This document shows, one piece after another, positions 5,915-7,004 of a DNA stretch of 7,004 bases. The stretch is from assembly GCA_030744635.1 (NCBI GenBank), contig JASLQE010000382.1:1-7004 (forward strand), read 5' to 3'. Each line of letters opens with the position of its first letter. Position 1 is the stretch's first letter. Position numbers and translations under genes: made by a program. The DNA comes from Dehalococcoidia bacterium (GTDB taxonomy: Bacteria; Chloroflexota; Dehalococcoidia; JACVQG01; JAHKAY01). The notes under the pieces were generated by a model. That model made no database searches. It saw nothing but the letters and a program-made list of their open reading frames with translations, and was not told the origin of the DNA.

Positions 5915-6289
5915 ATGCGTAAGACTTTTCAACGACAGGTAATCTTGGAGGAACTGCGGGCCACCAGGGACCACCCACGGGCTGCGGAGTTGTATGCGAG
6001 AGTCCGTCAACGCATTCCCACCGTATCCTTCGGGACGGTGTACCGTAACCTCCGTATGTTAAGGGACCAGGGACTCATCCAGGAGCTCACACTGGGGGAT
6101 GAGGCATCCCGTTGGGATGGCAACCATCACTTGCACTATCACTTTACCTGCCAGGCCTGCGGACAGGTTCAGGACTTGAAGGTGGAGCCGGACTTCTGCT
6201 GGGAGGCTGAGGTTGAACAGCTCACGGGCCTTGCTATAACCCACCACAGGGCCGAGTTCTACGGCCAGTGTCCTGACTGCCTGAACTAA
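5915..6289 (+). CDS. Fur-family metal-dependent regulator, PerR-like
   Basis: The product has 124 residues, shorter than the usual 135-150. The N-terminal winged helix covers about 1-65 with FQRQVILEEL, HPRAAELY and the recognition region PTVSFGTVYRNLRMLRDQGLI. The dimer domain has two CX2C pairs (Cys79/Cys82 and Cys119/Cys122), which form the structural zinc site. All five residues matching the regulatory site of Bacillus PerR are present: His20, Asp68 (SRWD), His74 and His76 (HYHFTC), and Asp87, five residues after Cys82. The spacing Asp-6-His-2-His and Cys-5-Asp agrees with that protein. This supports an iron-dependent peroxide sensor that represses oxidative-stress genes. A generic Fur or Zur is less likely but not excluded. 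The N-terminus lacks the usual extra helix, and ATG 5915 has no strong ribosome site. It has its own promoter and a repeated candidate operator. Confidence 0.88.
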   Translation: MRKTFQRQVILEELRATRDHPRAAELYARVRQRIPTVSFGTVYRNLRMLRDQGLIQELTLGDEASRWDGNHHLHYHFTCQACGQVQDLKVEPDFCWEAEVEQLTGLAITHHRAEFYGQCPDCLN

Positions 6290-6314
6290 CCCGCCGTCCC
6301 TCCTATGGTGAGAG

Positions 6315-6343
6315 TTGACTACGCTTATCGGTGATGGTACAAT
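6315..6343 (+). promoter_or_regulatory. sigma-70-type promoter for the 2-hydroxyacyl-CoA dehydratase-family gene
   Basis: TTGACT (6315-6320) and TACAAT (6338-6343) are spaced 17 bases apart, close to the consensus. Transcription would begin near 6350, giving a leader of about 47 bases ending in the ribosome site AAAGGA (6385-6390). The gene is therefore likely transcribed apart from the Fur-family gene. Confidence 0.75.
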
Positions 6344-6396
6344 TCCCTTCTTGACCCGGATGCACCTCATTCAAGAGCCTGGAGAAAGGACGGCTT

Positions 6397-7004
6397 ATGA
6401 GCGCATTTGATAAATTTGAAAAAGTCCGCCTCGACCGTCACAAGTACGCTAAAGACTGGAAAGAACGCACTGGCCGCCAGGTATTCGGCTACTTCTGCAC
6501 TTATGCCCCGGAGGAGCTAATCCATGCCGCCGGCATCATGCCGGTAAGGGTGCTGGGTAGCCATGAGCCTGTGGATGTAACCGAACCGTATATCCCCAGC
6601 CAGTGGTGCCCCTACTGCAGGGACACCCTGGCCCAGGGGCTGCTGGGTCGGTATGACTATATTGAGGGACTGGTCTATACTTTTGCCTGTGCACACATCT
6701 GGAACACCTATCTTAGCTGGACACGCCACATACCGCCCTCCTACTTCCATCACATGTATATACCCGAGCACTTCTATAACCCTCATGCCAGGGCGGCATT
6801 AATTGATGAGATAAATGACTTCAAACAGGACTTTGAAAAGTGGTTGGGCCGCCCCATCACGGAAGCTGACCTGGACCGCACCATTGATGTTTACAACACC
6901 AACATCCAGCTACAGCATCAGATTTACGAGACCCGTAAGCTGCCCAATCCGCCCATCACCGGAGCAGAGGCCCATAGCATGGTTATAGCGGGCCAGCTCA
7001 TGGA
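6397..7004 (+). CDS. 2-hydroxyacyl-CoA dehydratase / benzoyl-CoA reductase family subunit (3' end cut by window)
   Basis: From ATG 6397 the frame is open for 202 codons to the window edge; the family is about 380-430 aa, so roughly half is visible. Family features are WKERTGRQVFGYFCTYAPEE, the LIHAAGIMPVRVLG segment, SQWCPYCRDTLAQGLLGRYD and the FACAH motif. Cys34, Cys71, Cys74 and Cys98 are candidate ligands for the [4Fe-4S] cluster. The N-terminal part most resembles BcrC/BadD/HgdB-type subunits, which act with an ATP-driven electron activator in aromatic-ring reduction or 2-hydroxyacyl-CoA dehydration. The exact substrate cannot be read from half a protein. AAAGGA (6385-6390), 6 bases before the ATG, supports this start. 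Enzymes of this family are very oxygen-sensitive, which points to anaerobic metabolism and makes the nearby PerR-like regulator notable. Partner subunits would be expected just downstream. Confidence 0.88.
   Translation, partial: MSAFDKFEKVRLDRHKYAKDWKERTGRQVFGYFCTYAPEELIHAAGIMPVRVLGSHEPVDVTEPYIPSQWCPYCRDTLAQGLLGRYDYIEGLVYTFACAHIWNTYLSWTRHIPPSYFHHMYIPEHFYNPHARAALIDEINDFKQDFEKWLGRPITEADLDRTIDVYNTNIQLQHQIYETRKLPNPPITGAEAHSMVIAGQLM

Noticed and set aside
1..7004. CRISPR arrays, insertion sequences, tRNA or rRNA genes
   Set aside because: No repeat-spacer pattern, transposase, terminal repeats or RNA gene signatures were seen on either strand.

Overview
The window is GC-rich bacterial DNA. Nearly all recognisable genes lie on the + strand. 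It reads as a copper-handling cluster followed by redox and anaerobic-metabolism genes. The best guess for the source is an uncultured anaerobic or microaerophilic bacterium, possibly Chloroflexota (Dehalococcoidia-like). This rests on the lipoprotein-type cytochrome c and on a benzoyl-CoA-reductase-like gene, and it is an inference without any phylogenetic marker.

Region 1 (1-3311): the 3' part of a CsoR-type copper repressor, a small cysteine-rich protein gene interrupted by an amber codon, an intact CopA-type Cu+ P-type ATPase with two N-terminal metal-binding domains, and a 72-aa two-helix membrane protein. The genes are tightly packed and probably form one CsoR-controlled operon.

Region 2 (3312-5344): a SAM-dependent methyltransferase broken by two -1 frameshifts, an intact YHS-domain metal-binding protein, about 417 bases without a recognisable gene but with several short inverted repeats, and a CcdA/DsbD-like membrane thiol transporter broken by two stop codons and a frameshift. 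The lesions are concentrated in these accessory genes, while copA, the YHS gene and the downstream genes are open. This suggests either real decay of accessory functions or local sequence error.

Region 3 (5345-7004): a lipid-anchored mono-haem cytochrome c, a short Fur-family regulator carrying all five residues of a PerR-type regulatory metal site, and the start of a 2-hydroxyacyl-CoA dehydratase / benzoyl-CoA reductase subunit that runs off the window. The last two genes each have a clear sigma-70-type promoter. The Fur-family promoter has a 12-base direct repeat just downstream of its -10 box and an inverted repeat overlapping its -35 box.

Taken together, the cluster would sense cytosolic Cu(I) (CsoR), export it (CopA), and bind or deliver metal (YHS and small Cys proteins). 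It would also once have supported extracytoplasmic thiol or cytochrome chemistry (CcdA-like protein, cytochrome c). The peroxide-sensor-like regulator next to an oxygen-sensitive radical Fe-S enzyme suggests a separate redox-stress unit.
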